From Mycolicibacterium rutilum (GTDB taxonomy: Bacteria; Actinomycetota; Actinomycetes; Mycobacteriales; Mycobacteriaceae), in the NCBI RefSeq assembly GCF_900108565.1, contig NZ_LT629971.1:434001-498000 (forward strand): a DNA stretch of 64,000 nucleotides, in the 5' to 3' direction. The notes under the pieces are model-generated. The model searched no databases. It worked only from the letters and a program-made list of their open reading frames with translations, and had not been told where the DNA came from. Both the position numbers and the translations under genes were made by a program. This document shows positions 42,401 to 51,819 of this stretch, in pieces (position 1 is the first letter of the stretch; each line of letters starts with the position of its first letter).

Positions 42401-43786
42401 CTACGTGCCTCCGCCACCGCCGCCGGAGTCGTTGCCGCCGGTATCCCCGCCGCCGTCACCACCGGTGTCCGCGCCACCGGGACCGCTGCCCGCGCCGGGG
42501 CCGTCACCTTCGCCGCCGGTGCTGCCGCCGGTCGCCCCACCGGTCGGGCTGAAGTTGTTCGGCGAACCCGATTGTGCGGTCTGCGTGCTGGGCGTGTCGT
42601 AGGTGCTCGGATCCATGATGTCGCCGCCGCCCTCACCGCCGTCGCCACCGACACCACCGTCACCGCCGGTGCCGCCGGTGCCGGGGGTCACGCCCGTGCC
42701 GCCGGGGCCACCGCCGCCTCCGACGCCACCTTCACCGCCGAGACCGCCGTCGCCGCCGTCGTCGGGGATCGCCCCGCCCGGGCCGCCCTGACCGCCGTCA
42801 CCGCCGTCGCCCGCGGGGCCGCCGGTTCCACCGTTGCCGCCGGTGCCGGTCGGGACGTCCGCGCCCGCACCGCCCGGGCCGCCGTTACCGCCCGCACCGC
42901 CGTTGCCGCCGTTGCCGCCGACGCCCAGCCAGATGCCGGCACGCCCGCCGATGCCGCCGTTTCCGCCGTCGCCGCCGGGCCCGCCGGTGCCACCTTGGCC
43001 GTTCGGTTGCCCCGCGCCAGGGGTGCCCGGTGCGCCCGCGCCGCCTGCGCCGCCGTTGCCGCCGACACCGCCGTTGCCCGCGAACCAGCCTGCGTTGCCG
43101 CCGTTTCCGCCGTTGCCGCCATCGGCGCCGGTAGCACCGGCCCCGCCGGCGCCGCCCGCGCCGCCCGAGCCGAGGATCCAGCCACCATGACCGCCGTTGC
43201 CGCCGGCCTGGCCGGGCGCACCCGCGCCGCCCTTACCGCCGAAGCCGAACAGCAGACCGCCGCTCTGGCCGTCCTCACCGATGCCGCCGTCGCGGCCGTT
43301 GCAGACCAGTCCGCAGCGGTTCTGCACCTGAAGCCCGCTGAGGATGATGTCGAGCGTGACCGCGGTCTCGCCCTCGAAGAAGCCGTCCGAGCCGCCGAGG
43401 AACGGCGCCGTCGTCGCGTACACCGTCGGCGTCGCCATGAACGAGTTCCGCACCAGTCCCTGATCGGCGCCGCGCGCGGCATTCGGATCGGGTGTGCCGT
43501 CCTCACCGACGACGCCGAGCACCGTCCATGGGGCGAGCGCGCCGTCACCGGCGGCCGTGGGTGTTGCGGTCGGGACGACGGTCTGCGGGCTCAGCGCGGC
43601 GGCCTTCGTTCCGGCGATCGACATGCCGGTCGTCACGTACGGCCGCGACGACACCGGCCTGACCGGGGACCATGAATCGTCGTCGACGCGTTGTTCCCCG
43701 GGTCCGATCGCCGTGAACAGGGCGGGGGCACCCACCCCCATCGCGATCGCCAACGCGCCGATGCGTCCGACGTACCTACCGTGCAC
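42401..43786 (-). CDS. Secreted glycine-rich PGRS-like protein without PE domain
   Basis: This 461-aa protein starts at GTG 43786 with a signal peptide ([19 protein letters not shown]), then a 120-residue unique region, a CGLVC pair near residue 160, and about 250 residues of GGxGGxGG repeats such as [20 protein letters not shown], typical of mycobacterial PGRS domains. No PE domain (PE helices) precedes the repeats. It ends in an extended Gly/Ser/Thr tail. It lies beside homologues of Rv0530-Rv0531, near the M. tuberculosis position of PE_PGRS6. Function unknown; probably cell-surface or secreted. Confidence 0.82.
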   Translation of the reverse strand: MHGRYVGRIGALAIAMGVGAPALFTAIGPGEQRVDDDSWSPVRPVSSRPYVTTGMSIAGTKAAALSPQTVVPTATPTAAGDGALAPWTVLGVVGEDGTPDPNAARGADQGLVRNSFMATPTVYATTAPFLGGSDGFFEGETAVTLDIILSGLQVQNRCGLVCNGRDGGIGEDGQSGGLLFGFGGKGGAGAPGQAGGNGGHGGWILGSGGAGGAGGAGATGADGGNGGNGGNAGWFAGNGGVGGNGGAGGAGAPGTPGAGQPNGQGGTGGPGGDGGNGGIGGRAGIWLGVGGNGGNGGAGGNGGPGGAGADVPTGTGGNGGTGGPAGDGGDGGQGGPGGAIPDDGGDGGLGGEGGVGGGGGPGGTGVTPGTGGTGGDGGVGGDGGEGGGDIMDPSTYDTPSTQTAQSGSPNNFSPTGGATGGSTGGEGDGPGAGSGPGGADTGGDGGGDTGGNDSGGGGGGT

Positions 43787-44260
43787 CCTCAGCTACCCCT
43801 CTTGTCCATCGGGCGTACCCCTCGCAAGCGACCCCAGGCACCGCAGCGCTTTGCCACCAGCACGGTGGCGCGTCCGCTGCGAGCGCTGTGCCTCCCCTGT
43901 CGACAGTTGCCGGAGCCGCTTTTCACGCCCTGTTTCGGCAGTATCACAGCTAATCTTCTTGAAAGCTAGAGTATTCGCCGAACTGGTTGCGGTGTTTCCT
44001 CGCGAGCTAATGCTCCAGCGTCGATCAAAACGCGACACACCTGCACTTCGCCGTCAAAATTAACGCGGCCGTGTGAATCAGCAATCGCTACGGGCGGGAG
44101 TCCATGTGCCGTGCAAGCGACGGATTTATCGCCGCAATCTTGTCCTAGCAACTACTGCTGGACTGATTGCGCAGGCAACAACTTTCCGCGGGTCAGCGTC
44201 GTTACGGCCGCCGGATGCCGACCGAGGGGCCGATGGTATTCGTCTTTGCCGGACGGGCGG
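43787..44260 (-). promoter_or_regulatory. 474-bp leader/intergenic region upstream of PGRS-like gene
   Basis: This region between ccsA and the PGRS-like GTG is less GC-rich than its surroundings and has no gene I can support. Near the start codon, on the minus strand, GGGGTA occurs twice with a 22-bp period (complements at 43794-43799 and 43816-43821), a possible regulator repeat. The long gap suggests a large promoter or 5' leader. A c-di-AMP riboswitch was considered and not supported. Confidence 0.4.
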
Positions 44261-45244
44261 TCAGCCGACCCCGGCGTAGGAGTGCAGGCCCACGGTGACC
44301 AGGTTGATGAAGAACAGGTTGAACACCATCGCGGCGAACCCGACGACGTTGATCCAGGCCGCCTTCTTGTCGCGCCAGCCCGCGGTCGACCGCGCGTGCA
44401 GGTAGGCCGCGTACACCACCCACGCGATGAACGACACGGTCTCCTTGGGGTCCCAGCCCCAGTAGCGGCCCCAGGCCTCCTCGGCCCAGATCGCGCCGAA
44501 GATGACGCCGAACCCGAACACCGGGAACGCGAAGATCGTGGTGCGGTAGGCGATGCGATCGAGCGTCTGCGCGCCGGGCAGCCGGGCGATGACACGGCTC
44601 AGCGGGCTGTCCGCGCTGCGCTGCGGATCGCCGAAGCGCGACATCTTCAGCAGGAACAGGATGCTGGCCACGCCGGCGACCAGGAACACCCCGGAGCCGA
44701 GGCTGACCACCGACACGTGAATCGGCAGCCAGTAGGACTGCAGCGCGGGCATGACCGGCGCGGCGTGGCTGTAGAGCCAGCGCCCGGACACGGTCAGCAG
44801 GATGAGCACCGGAACCAGGACGAAGACCCACAGCGCCCGGTACTGAGGCCGACGCAGCACCACCGCGGCCGCGAGCAGACCGCAGAGGCTGGTCAGGTTG
44901 ATGAACTCGTACATGTTGCCCCACGGCACCCGTGAGGTGGACAGCCCGCGCAGCACGATGCAGGCCAGCAGCAGCAGGATGCCGAGGTAGGTCAGCGCCA
45001 GTCCGGCGCCGCCGATCCGTTCGTCGACCGGCCGCTTGGGTGCGTCGACGACGCGACCGGGTCCGGCGGCGTCCATGCGTTGCGATCCGGCGGCGACCAG
45101 TTCGCGGTGCTCGGCCTTGCGGCCGCGGTTGTAGGCCAGCTCGATCGCGAGCAGCAGCAGCGCGCCGACGAGCACCAGCACCGACGAGGTGAACGCCCAG
45201 TCGGAGTAGCGGGCCAGCCCGATGTCGATCGCCTGCGTGTTCAT
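44261..45244 (-). CDS. ccsA: Cytochrome c maturation protein CcsA/ResC
   Basis: CcsA (327 aa) is the heme-handling membrane subunit of system II cytochrome c biogenesis. It has about eight TM segments, the tryptophan-rich heme-binding WGRYWGWDPKE (WWD-type) loop, and conserved histidines (VLRGLS, HVSVVS, LHSYAG). It works with ResB, CcdA and TlpA, encoded directly upstream on the same strand. Its start overlaps the resB stop by 4 bp. Confidence 0.94.
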   Translation of the reverse strand: MNTQAIDIGLARYSDWAFTSSVLVLVGALLLLAIELAYNRGRKAEHRELVAAGSQRMDAAGPGRVVDAPKRPVDERIGGAGLALTYLGILLLLACIVLRGLSTSRVPWGNMYEFINLTSLCGLLAAAVVLRRPQYRALWVFVLVPVLILLTVSGRWLYSHAAPVMPALQSYWLPIHVSVVSLGSGVFLVAGVASILFLLKMSRFGDPQRSADSPLSRVIARLPGAQTLDRIAYRTTIFAFPVFGFGVIFGAIWAEEAWGRYWGWDPKETVSFIAWVVYAAYLHARSTAGWRDKKAAWINVVGFAAMVFNLFFINLVTVGLHSYAGVG

Positions 45245-46815
45245 CTAACCTTCTCTCCTGCGGACTGCGCCGACGTCGCATCGGGCAGGAGGCGCTGCGT
45301 CAGCCGCTCGAACTCGTCGCCCCAGCCGGAGTTGTCGGTGCGGGCCAGCCCGCCCAGCTCGACGGTTACGGTACCGGGACCTGCGGGCGAGATCCGAATC
45401 CAGACCCGGCGCCGGCGCACCACCAGCGACACCAGCAGACCGGCCATCATCGTCAGCGCGAACACCAGCACCCAGATCTGCGCGGGATCGTGCGAGACCT
45501 GCACGTTGATGAACGGCACCGCCCCGTCGAACCGCACCACCGTGCCGTCGTCGAGGCGCGTCGACTCACCCTGGCCGAGGTTCACCCGCGCCTTCTTGGC
45601 CAGCCGGCCCTGCTCGATCAGCCGCGGGTCGAGGGTGAACAGGGACTGCGGGCGGCCGGTGTCCAGCCCGGTGTCGCCCTTGTAGATGTCGACGGCGACG
45701 CCGGGGTCGTTGAGCGCGGGGAAGCTCGACGACAGCAGGGTGCCGTGCAGGAGCTGGGTCGGGGCGAACAGTCCCTGGATCGCGAGCTGGTTCTCGCGGC
45801 GGTCGTCGGGATCGGGATAAGTGCCGCCGGGCGGGTCGAAGCGCATGACGCCCGACGACAGGAACGTGACCTGGTCCTCGGGCCGCCACTGCACGGTCTG
45901 GGTGCGGGTCTGCCCGTCGGGATAGATCACGGTGAACGTGGGCGCGTAGCCGTGGCCCTGCAGGTAGATCCGGTCGCCGCCGACCCGCAGCGGGTGGTTG
46001 ACCTTGAGGTGGTACGGGCGCCAGGTGCCCGTGTCGAGGTCGTCGCCGGCCTGGTATTCGATGTCGGCGGCGAACGAGGTGGCCTGACCGTTCGGCAGAT
46101 AGTCGGCTTGGAAGTCGTTGACGCGCAGGCACATCGGGTGCAGGGAGGTGCCGTCGACGGTGTTGCCGGCGCGGAACGAGTCGAACGCGGCCGGTGATGC
46201 CGAGCAGAAGCCGGGTCCGCCGTCGGCGATCACGATGACCTGGCCTTCGTAGCCGAACAGTTTGCCCGCCGCGACCGCGACCAGCAGACCGAGCAGCGAG
46301 AAGTGGAACACGATGTTGCCGAACTCGCGCAGATAGCCCTTCTCCGCCGAGATCTCGGTGGTCTCACCCTCCCGGCGGGTGACGGTGCGCCAGCCGCGCA
46401 GCCGCTCGGTCATCGTGGTGGCCAGGGCCTGCGGTTCGGCGTCGAGTTCGGTGATGTGGTGCTTGGGCAGCCGGCTCAGGTTGCGCGGCGCGGCGACGGG
46501 AGTGGCCCGCATGCTGCGGAAGTGCTCGATCAGCCGCGGGGTCAGGCAGCCGACCAGCGAGACGAACAGCAGCGCATAGATCGCGGTGAACCAGAAGCTG
46601 GAGAACACGTCGAACGCCTGCAGCCGGTCCAGCCACGGCCCGATGGTCGGGTGCGCGGCGATGTACTCGCTGACCTTGGATTCGTTGAGGCTGCGCTGCG
46701 GCAACAGCGCGCCGGGGATCGCGCCGAGCGCCAGCAGGAACAGCAGCACCAGCGCAGTGCCCATCGACGTCAGCGTCCGCCAGGTGTTGCGGATCAGCGC
46801 GACCACCTTGCTCAT
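45241..46815 (-). CDS. resB: Cytochrome c maturation protein ResB/Ccs1
   Basis: ResB (524 aa) is the system II partner of CcsA in attaching heme to apocytochrome c. It has N-terminal TM segments (TALVLLFLLALGAIPGALLPQ, then FTAIYALLFVSLVGC), the family sequence HITELDAEP, a large extracytoplasmic domain and a C-terminal TM segment (VLVFALTMMAGLLVSLVV). The ATG at 46815 overlaps the ccdA stop (ATGA), indicating co-translation. Confidence 0.92.
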   Translation of the reverse strand: MSKVVALIRNTWRTLTSMGTALVLLFLLALGAIPGALLPQRSLNESKVSEYIAAHPTIGPWLDRLQAFDVFSSFWFTAIYALLFVSLVGCLTPRLIEHFRSMRATPVAAPRNLSRLPKHHITELDAEPQALATTMTERLRGWRTVTRREGETTEISAEKGYLREFGNIVFHFSLLGLLVAVAAGKLFGYEGQVIVIADGGPGFCSASPAAFDSFRAGNTVDGTSLHPMCLRVNDFQADYLPNGQATSFAADIEYQAGDDLDTGTWRPYHLKVNHPLRVGGDRIYLQGHGYAPTFTVIYPDGQTRTQTVQWRPEDQVTFLSSGVMRFDPPGGTYPDPDDRRENQLAIQGLFAPTQLLHGTLLSSSFPALNDPGVAVDIYKGDTGLDTGRPQSLFTLDPRLIEQGRLAKKARVNLGQGESTRLDDGTVVRFDGAVPFINVQVSHDPAQIWVLVFALTMMAGLLVSLVVRRRRVWIRISPAGPGTVTVELGGLARTDNSGWGDEFERLTQRLLPDATSAQSAGEKVR

Positions 46816-47645
46816 ATCGGCAGGGTCACATCGCTGACGAACGCGTCGCGCACCCAGGAGACGAAGTCGCTCCACAACCCGGTCACCAGCGCGGCGCCGA
46901 CGAGGATCAGCAGGACGCCGCCGACGATCTGGATGGTCCGGGTGTGCCTGCGCAGCCAGGCCAGCCCCTGCACCGCGCGCGCCGAGCCGAACGCCAACAA
47001 CACGAACGGGATTCCCAGGCCCAGGCAGTAGGCGATCACCAGCGCGACCCCACGCGCGACGTTGGAGCCGTCGGTCGCCGACGCGACCGCGATCACGCCG
47101 GTCAGGGTGGGCCCCAGACACGGTGTCCAGCCGAGCGCGAACACCGCACCCAAAAGCGGCGCCCCGCCGAGCGTCGAGACCTGCCGCGGGGTGAACCGTG
47201 CCTCGCGCTGCAGCGCCGGGATGAAGCCGACGAACACCAGGCCCATGACGATCGTCACCACACCGCCGATGCGTTGCAGCAGAAGCTGATTGGTGATCAG
47301 CGAGGTGGTCATGCCGAGTACCGCCACGGTGCCCAGCACGAACACCACGGTGAACCCGGCGACGAACAGCGCCGCGGCCCCGGCGACTCGGAGCCGGGTG
47401 GTTCTCGCCGAGACCGACGTTTTGGCGGATTCTGGCCGCGATTTTCCGCCAATACGTCGGTCTCGGCTCACCAAAGCGGGGTTGTCGTCCACCCCGACGA
47501 CCGCGGCGAGGTAGCTCAGATAGCCCGGCACCAGCGGCACCACGCACGGCGACGCGAATGAGACGAGCCCGGCGAGCGCGGCGACCAGGAACGCCAGCAG
47601 CACCGGGCCGCCGGCCATCAACTGGTCGATCTGGTCGAGGTTCAC
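46812..47645 (-). CDS. ccdA: Thiol:disulfide carrier CcdA with in-frame palindromic insert
   Basis: CcdA (277 aa, GTG at 47645) passes electrons across the membrane to reduce apocytochrome c thiols. The conserved cysteines are in SFASPCVVPLVPGYLS and LGWTPCLGPTLTGV, in the first and fourth membrane segments. Residues about 60-80 (SRDRRIGGKSRPESAKTSVSA) are encoded by a 61-nt palindrome and look inserted into the loop after the first segment; the frame is intact. The length is about 18 aa more than the remembered M. tuberculosis protein (259 aa). It overlaps tlpA-like (GTGA) and resB. Confidence 0.9.
   Translation of the reverse strand: MNLDQIDQLMAGGPVLLAFLVAALAGLVSFASPCVVPLVPGYLSYLAAVVGVDDNPALVSRDRRIGGKSRPESAKTSVSARTTRLRVAGAAALFVAGFTVVFVLGTVAVLGMTTSLITNQLLLQRIGGVVTIVMGLVFVGFIPALQREARFTPRQVSTLGGAPLLGAVFALGWTPCLGPTLTGVIAVASATDGSNVARGVALVIAYCLGLGIPFVLLAFGSARAVQGLAWLRRHTRTIQIVGGVLLILVGAALVTGLWSDFVSWVRDAFVSDVTLPI
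47407..47467. repeat. 61-nt palindromic element inside ccdA
   Basis: Left arm 47407-47429 and right arm 47445-47467 are 22/23 complementary (GCCGAGACCGACGT and its complement at the tips) around a 15-nt loop. The element is read in the ccdA frame without a stop. Flanking sequence encodes normal CcdA. This is consistent with an inserted mobile palindrome of the REP/RPE kind. The exact insertion borders and a target duplication cannot be set without a homologue. Confidence 0.8.
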
Positions 47646-48253
47646 GTCGCGGGCTCCGGTTCGGCCGCGAGGCGTTCCACCACGGGCTGCAGATCCTCGG
47701 CGAGCAGTTCGCGCAGGAACACCGCGGCGACGCGGTGCTCCCGATCGAGCACGATCGTCGACGGGATGACCGTCGTCGGGTAGCGGCCGCCGAACGCGAT
47801 CATCGTGCGCATCGGCGGGTCGTAGATCGAGGGGAACGTGATCCTGCGGTCGACGAGGAAATCCCGCGGGGCGTCGATGTTGTTGTCGCGCACATCGATT
47901 CCGAGGAAGGCGACGCCGCGGGACTTGGTGGCGTCGTACACCTGCTGCAGCTGGGTGATCTCGGTGCGGCACGGTCCGCACCACTGCCCCCACACGTTGA
48001 CGACGACCACCTTGCCTGCAAAGTCATCGAGCGAGAGGGTCTTGTCCTCGTTCATCAGGTCAGGCCCGCGCAGCGGCCCCGGCTTGCCCCGGTCCTGCGG
48101 CGGGTCGTAGAAGATGTCGGTCTGCCCGCCGGGGGCCACGAATTCGAAGGTGCCGCCCTGAGCGACGGCGTCGTCGCCGGTGGAACATCCGGCCAGCGCA
48201 GGCCCGCTCCACGCGACGACCGTCGCGCAGGCCAGCACGAGCCACCGCCTCAC
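47642..48253 (-). CDS. TlpA-like thioredoxin lipoprotein (Rv0526-type)
   Basis: This 203-aa protein from GTG 48253 has a lipoprotein signal peptide (ATVVAWSGPALAGC, lipobox LAGC) and a TlpA/ResA fold with active site NVWGQWCGPCRTEI. It would keep the heme-binding cysteines of apocytochrome c reduced at the outer membrane face, receiving electrons from CcdA. It is in the tight operon (GTGA overlaps with the mutase and ccdA). It corresponds to ResA/CcsX by function. Confidence 0.9.
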   Translation of the reverse strand: MRRWLVLACATVVAWSGPALAGCSTGDDAVAQGGTFEFVAPGGQTDIFYDPPQDRGKPGPLRGPDLMNEDKTLSLDDFAGKVVVVNVWGQWCGPCRTEITQLQQVYDATKSRGVAFLGIDVRDNNIDAPRDFLVDRRITFPSIYDPPMRTMIAFGGRYPTTVIPSTIVLDREHRVAAVFLRELLAEDLQPVVERLAAEPEPAT

Positions 48254-48858
48254 TGCCCGGCCAGCTCCGCGTAGCCCCAGCCGACGTAGGTGTCCCCATG
48301 GAAGTAGAACGACGTCACCGACGCCAGATTGCACAGCCGCCGCGTCGGGAAGTGGTGCAGCGGCTGGCCGGTCATGGCGCGGCGCAGGGTCTCCACCGGC
48401 AGCTGGTGGCTGACGCACACCGCTTCGTGTCCGGCGGCTTTGGCCCTGGCGCGGTGCACCGCACCGGTCATCCGCTCGGCGATCTCGGAGTACGGCTCAC
48501 CCCACGACGGCGTGCGCGGATTGCGCAGATGCCACCAGTTGCGGGGGTCGCGCAGCGCACCGTCGCCCGGCGAAACCCGCTGTCCCTGAAAGATGTTCAG
48601 TGATTCGATGAGCTCGTCGTCGGTGTCGACCGACAGGCCGAGGCCGGCGGCGATCGGCGCCGCGGTCTCCTGCGCCCGCTCCAGCGGCGAGGCGACGACG
48701 TAGACGATGTCGCGCGAGATCAGCCAGTCGGCAACCGCCTGCGCCTGCGCGCGGCCACGCTCGGACAGGTGATAGTCCGGCAGCCGGCCGTAGAGGATCT
48801 TGTCGGGGTTGTGCACCTCGCCGTGCCGCATCACGTGCACGATGGTGTGATCCGTCAT
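48250..48858 (-). CDS. Histidine phosphatase / phosphoglycerate mutase-like protein (Rv0525-type)
   Basis: This 202-aa protein has the RHG catalytic motif [18 protein letters not shown] and a second catalytic His in [13 protein letters not shown]. It is a phosphoglycerate-mutase-like phosphatase of unknown substrate. Coupled to hemL upstream (ATGA) and to the TlpA-like gene downstream, it is part of the heme/cytochrome-c transcript and matches Rv0525. Confidence 0.87.
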   Translation of the reverse strand: MTDHTIVHVMRHGEVHNPDKILYGRLPDYHLSERGRAQAQAVADWLISRDIVYVVASPLERAQETAAPIAAGLGLSVDTDDELIESLNIFQGQRVSPGDGALRDPRNWWHLRNPRTPSWGEPYSEIAERMTGAVHRARAKAAGHEAVCVSHQLPVETLRRAMTGQPLHHFPTRRLCNLASVTSFYFHGDTYVGWGYAELAGQ

Positions 48859-50171
48859 GCCGGTGCGACCGCCTCCGCGGCGGCGCGCGCCGCACCGGGC
48901 AACGCGTCGGCGATCCGCTCGAACGCCGCATCGTCGAGAGCCGTTGAGACGAACCAGGTCTCGAACGCGCTGGGCGGCGGGTACACGCCCGCGGCGAGCA
49001 GCGCGTGGAAGAACGGCGGGAACCGCCACGTCTCGGTGGCCCGCGCCGCGGCGAAGTCGTGCACGGGCTCGTCGGTGAAGAACACGCTGAGCATGTTGCC
49101 TGCGCGTTGCACCTGGTGCGCCACACCGGCGTCGGTCAGCGCCGAGCCGAACAGGCCGGCCAGCCGGTCGGCGTTGGCGTCGAGCGTGGCGTATGCGGCG
49201 TCGTCGGCCGCGCGCAGCGTCGCCAGCCCCGCCGCCATCGCGACCGGGTTCCCCGACAGCGTGCCCGCCTGATACACCGGCCCGAGCGGGGCCAGCCGCT
49301 CCATCACCTCGGCCCGGCCGCCGAACGCGGCGGCGGGCAGGCCTCCGCTCATCACCTTGCCGAACGTGAACAGGTCGGCCTCGACAGGATCGACGCCGTA
49401 CCAGCCGGACCTGCTCACCCGGAAGCCGGTCATCACCTCGTCGACGATCAGCAGCGCGCCGTGGTCGGCGGTGATGCGGCGCAGGTCGGCGTTGAATCCG
49501 GGCAGCGGCGGGACGGTGCCCATGTTGCCCGGCGACGCCTCGGTGATCACGCAGGCGATCTCGTCGCCGAAGCGGGCGAAGATCTCCTCGACCGCGGCGA
49601 CGTTGTTGTACGGCAGCACGATGGTGTCCGCGGCGGCGGCGCCGGTCACTCCGGGCGAGGACGGCAACCCGAGCGTGGCGACCCCCGACCCGGCGTCGGC
49701 CAGCAGCGCGTCGCTGTGGCCGTGGTAGCAGCCGGAGAACTTGACGATCTTGGCGCGGCCGGTGAAGCCGCGGGCCAGCCGGATCGCGCTCATGGTGGCC
49801 TCGGTACCGGAGTTCACCAGGCGCAACCGCTCGACGGGGCGCACCCGGTCGATGATCTCGGCGGCCAGTTCGGTCTCCGACGGGGTGGGCGCGCCGAAGG
49901 ACAGGCCGTCGGCCGCGGTCTTCTGCACGGCCGCGACCACGTCGGGGTGCGCGTGGCCGAGGATCATCGGCCCCCAGGAGCACACCAGGTCGACGTAGCG
50001 GTTGCCGTCGGCGTCGGTCAGCCAGTAGCCGCTGGCCGACGTGATGAACCGCGGGGTACCGCCGACCGAGGTGAACGCCCGCACCGGCGAGTTCACCCCA
50101 CCGGGGATGACGGCCGACGCGTCGGCGAACAGCCGCGCCGAGACCTCGGTCGGAATGTCGTCGGAACGCAT
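48855..50171 (-). CDS. hemL: Glutamate-1-semialdehyde 2,1-aminomutase
   Basis: HemL (438 aa) converts glutamate-1-semialdehyde to 5-aminolevulinate, the start of tetrapyrrole synthesis in the C5 pathway. It shows [50 protein letters not shown] and the PLP lysine in [19 protein letters not shown] 50177 is an alternative start two codons upstream. It leads the ccsA-directed operon on the minus strand. Confidence 0.95.
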   Translation of the reverse strand: MRSDDIPTEVSARLFADASAVIPGGVNSPVRAFTSVGGTPRFITSASGYWLTDADGNRYVDLVCSWGPMILGHAHPDVVAAVQKTAADGLSFGAPTPSETELAAEIIDRVRPVERLRLVNSGTEATMSAIRLARGFTGRAKIVKFSGCYHGHSDALLADAGSGVATLGLPSSPGVTGAAAADTIVLPYNNVAAVEEIFARFGDEIACVITEASPGNMGTVPPLPGFNADLRRITADHGALLIVDEVMTGFRVSRSGWYGVDPVEADLFTFGKVMSGGLPAAAFGGRAEVMERLAPLGPVYQAGTLSGNPVAMAAGLATLRAADDAAYATLDANADRLAGLFGSALTDAGVAHQVQRAGNMLSVFFTDEPVHDFAAARATETWRFPPFFHALLAAGVYPPPSAFETWFVSTALDDAAFERIADALPGAARAAAEAVAPA

Positions 50172-50236
50172 GGCCACCAGTGTCCCAGCTGGGCCGAAGC
50201 CGTCAACTACAGGGTGTAGTGGTAGGGGGATCGGCG

Positions 50237-50632
50237 ATGATGTCGGGCATGCAGCTTCCGCAGTGGCTGGCCCGGTTCAACCGCCACGTCACCAACCCGA
50301 TACAGCGGATGTGGGCGGGCTGGGCGCCGACGATGGGCGTCCTCGAGCACACCGGCCGCAGATCGGGCAGGCGCTACCGCACCCCGCTGACGGTCTTCCC
50401 CACCCGCGACGGGTTCGCCGTGTTGCTGACCTACGGGCCCGACCGCGACTGGCTCAAGAACATCAGCGCCGACGGCGGCGGCCGCATCACGCGGTACGGC
50501 AGGACCTTCTCGGTGCGCGATCCGCGGGTGGTACCCAAAGCGCAGGCTGCGTCGCTGCTCACCGGTTGGATGCGGCCGCTGTTCGCGCTGCTGCCGTTCG
50601 ACCAGGCCGTGCTCCTCACGCGGATGGACTGA
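50237..50632 (+). CDS. Nitroreductase/deazaflavin-type split-barrel protein
   Basis: This 131-aa protein is a third DDN-like family member, with [15 protein letters not shown] and [13 protein letters not shown]. It is shorter at the N-terminus than the genes at 4579 and 24725, beginning [20 protein letters not shown]. It probably reduces a lipophilic substrate using F420 or a flavin. It is divergent from hemL with a 65-bp gap. Confidence 0.78.
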   Translation: MMSGMQLPQWLARFNRHVTNPIQRMWAGWAPTMGVLEHTGRRSGRRYRTPLTVFPTRDGFAVLLTYGPDRDWLKNISADGGGRITRYGRTFSVRDPRVVPKAQAASLLTGWMRPLFALLPFDQAVLLTRMD

Positions 50633-50668
50633 GGTCTGCCGGGAGGCGCCGGCGAACGCCGCCGAAGT

Positions 50669-50687
50669 GAGGTAGCCAAATACCCCA
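50669..50687 (+). promoter_or_regulatory. GGTA-N6-TACCCCA operator, copy 1
   Basis: GAGGTAGCCAAATACCCCA contains GGTA and TACC as inverted repeat with a 6-nt spacer. It matches the site at 52124-52143 (GGGGTA-N6-TACCCCA). Both stand 33-34 nt before a start codon and 21-22 nt before an (A/T)ACGTT -10-like hexamer. NarL/LuxR-type regulators bind TACYYMT-like heptamers, and two LuxR-type genes lie nearby. Function is inferred. Confidence 0.55.
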
Positions 50688-50720
50688 CGCAGCCCGCCGG
50701 CGACGCGGCAACGTTGTGTC

Positions 50721-50915
50721 ATGGCCAGCGAGACGCGCCGATCGGAAATCCTGCAGCGACTGCCGGTTCCGTACGCGACCGCGTTGCGGTTGCGTGACGC
50801 GGGGACGGCCGACGAGATCATCGCCGAGCGGGTGGGCATCGAGCTGGACGCACTGCCGACGTTCATGAAAGTGGCCGAGGCCAAGCTCGCCGCGGCCGTC
50901 GCCCAGATGACGTGA
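50721..50915 (+). CDS. Small conserved protein of unknown function
   Basis: This 64-aa helical protein (LPVPYATALRLRDAGTADEI) has no recognised family; the middle resembles an HTH-like segment (IIAERVGIELDALPTFMK) but this is weak. It starts 33 nt after the operator-like GGTA-N6-TACCCCA. It may belong to a regulon with the secreted-protein operon at 50953-52089. Confidence 0.6.
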   Translation: MASETRRSEILQRLPVPYATALRLRDAGTADEIIAERVGIELDALPTFMKVAEAKLAAAVAQMT

Positions 50916-50952
50916 CGTCTTCTGGGCGACGGCGGATGCGTGAGAGGACCGG

Positions 50953-51285
50953 TCAGCACGGTCCCGGGATGAACAGATACCAGCACTGACCCGGCGGAAG
51001 CGGCGGCGTGATACCCGGCGGCGGTGGCGGAGCGGGCGGATTCGGCCCGTCCCAGATGTTTTGGGCGACGTTGCCCTGCCCGTGATACACGTAGTAGTAC
51101 GAGTGGCAGATGTTGTTGTCCCACACCACCGGGTTCACCCGGATGTTGCCGGTGGCCACCGGCGGGTCGCCGGGACACCAGGTGTACGGACCGCCCGGCG
51201 GGGTCTGGGCGCCGGCCGAACCGGCACCAACCACCAGACCCACACCGAATACGGCCGAAATCAGCACTGCCGAACAGACTTTCAT
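50953..51285 (-). CDS. Small secreted protein with C-terminal cysteine loop
   Basis: This 110-aa protein has a signal peptide (VCSAVLISAVFGVGLVVGAG...), a mature part with CPGD and NNICHSYYYVYHG, a PPAPPPPPG linker, and ends CWYLFIPGPC, with a cysteine as the last residue. The final cysteines may form a short disulfide loop. Third in a three-gene minus-strand unit (gap 4 bp to the lipoprotein gene). Not recognised. Confidence 0.7.
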   Translation of the reverse strand: MKVCSAVLISAVFGVGLVVGAGSAGAQTPPGGPYTWCPGDPPVATGNIRVNPVVWDNNICHSYYYVYHGQGNVAQNIWDGPNPPAPPPPPGITPPLPPGQCWYLFIPGPC

Positions 51286-51289
51286 CGCG

Positions 51290-51790
51290 CTATCCCGCAC
51301 ACGAGACTTTGATCTCGAACGGTTTGCTGACCGGCTGCATCGGGTTGGCCATGTCCACACCGCTCGCCGTTCCGGAGATCGTGTAGGTGTCGCCGTCCTT
51401 GTGGACCTTCGCTTCACCCTGACCGGCACCCTGCTGGTATCCGAGCGTGACGCCGTTGACGTTGCCCAGCGCGACCGACTGCACGGTGGGCGAGTCACCC
51501 GTGCCGAGCACCGCGGCGATCCCCGTTGCCGCTTCGCCGATCACGATGTTCATGTTGCCGCCCATGGCAGTGCAGACCACCGTCCCGGACACGCTCTGGT
51601 CCTGGCCGTCGATGGTGACCTTGGTGGCGGCATCGCTGGCTGCCGGTGTGGCGACCGCTGTTTCGGACCGAGCGGTGTCGTCGGCGCCGGCGGTCGGGCT
51701 GGTGGATTTGTCGTCCGACGAGCAGCCCGCCAGTCCGGCGATGACGAGCGCCGCGGCGCCCACTGCGGTCGAAAGTGTCCGAATCATCAT
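51290..51790 (-). CDS. LpqH-family lipoprotein antigen
   Basis: This 166-aa protein has a signal peptide with lipobox IAGLAGCSS and a mature region similar to the mycobacterial 19 kDa antigen family ([21 protein letters not shown] and [20 protein letters not shown]). It is probably anchored in the cell envelope. Start ATG 51790 follows GGGAAA-type spacing; the signal fits. It is the second gene of the secreted-protein operon. Confidence 0.8.
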   Translation of the reverse strand: MMIRTLSTAVGAAALVIAGLAGCSSDDKSTSPTAGADDTARSETAVATPAASDAATKVTIDGQDQSVSGTVVCTAMGGNMNIVIGEAATGIAAVLGTGDSPTVQSVALGNVNGVTLGYQQGAGQGEAKVHKDGDTYTISGTASGVDMANPMQPVSKPFEIKVSCAG

Positions 51791-51819
51791 TGTTTCCCTT
51801 CTCGAGTGGTCGATCACGC

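Noticed and set aside
42356..43675. Plus-strand alanine-rich open frame opposite the PGRS-like gene
   Set aside because: It is the antisense reading of the glycine-codon repeats (GGC/GCC), with no signal peptide or domain of its own.
43787..44260. c-di-AMP (ydaO-type) riboswitch upstream of the secreted PGRS-like gene
   Set aside because: I looked for the conserved GCCGAA...GGGGGAACC elements on the minus strand; only fragments occur and not in the right order.
46812..47645. ccdA as a pseudogene because of the palindrome
   Set aside because: The frame continues through the element with both catalytic cysteines and all membrane segments intact.
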